Source: Archegozetes longisetosus (taxonomy: Eukaryota; Arthropoda; Arachnida; Sarcoptiformes; Trhypochthoniidae). From it: a stretch of DNA of 64,000 nucleotides. Under the pieces are notes generated by a model, which saw nothing but the letters and a program-made list of their open reading frames with translations, had not been told where the DNA came from and did no database searches. Both the position numbers and the translations under genes were made by a program. The stretch lies in NCBI GenBank assembly GCA_018873245.2, contig JAEMBT020000008.1:14867172-14931171 (forward strand), in the 5' to 3' direction. Shown one piece after another: positions 63,969 through 64,000 of the stretch. Positions within the stretch are counted from its first letter, which is position 1, and the number at the start of each line of letters is the position of its first letter.

Positions 63969-64000
63969 GTAAGTGGTTTTGGTTGTATCTTTAAATTTAG

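Overview
The window is AT-rich, spliceosomal eukaryotic DNA. Introns have GT-AG borders, there are no operons or Shine-Dalgarno sites, and most of the sequence has no recognisable coding content. Protein similarity recalled from memory points to an arthropod, possibly an arachnid or mite; the phylum-level guess is moderate and anything finer is weak. Only two coding loci can be supported, both on the + strand.

Region by region. (1) 1-12490 is non-coding as far as I can see. It holds a CT-rich tract, a degenerate 14-15 bp array, an 11 bp array, a GA microsatellite and two weak exon candidates. (2) 12491-13630 is an uninterrupted ORF for a calmodulin-lysine N-methyltransferase (CAMKMT), with AATAAA about 270 bp after its stop. 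(3) 13906-50931 is a ~37 kb desert with many short, mutually unrelated tandem arrays and GA/CT or AAT microsatellites, but no exon I can defend. (4) 50932-54387 is a multi-exon gene for a secreted or surface protein with two CUB domains, resembling arthropod suppressor-of-lurcher-1 (SOL-1). I reconstructed five CUB exons from splice sites and phase, plus a terminal exon encoding a short hydrophobic tail typical of a GPI-anchor signal. (5) Intron 5 of that gene carries a 650 bp non-autonomous hAT transposon with perfect 21 bp inverted ends, an 8 bp target duplication and a minus-strand remnant of the transposase C-terminus. (6) 55165-55218 is an orphan phase-1/phase-1 mini-exon candidate. (7) 62017-63968 and beyond is a second signal-peptide exon followed by two exons encoding another complete CUB domain; the gene leaves the window at its right edge.

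The CUB loci are head-to-tail. The upstream exons, the mini-exon and the second signal-peptide exon all end in phase 1, and the downstream CUB exon is entered in phase 1. The sequence therefore allows two separate genes (a GPI-linked two-CUB protein and a second CUB protein) or a read-through product resembling the multi-CUB SOL-1 of nematodes, an auxiliary protein of AMPA-type glutamate receptors. The two-gene model is favoured because each set has its own signal peptide. The CAMKMT gene has no evident functional link to the CUB genes.
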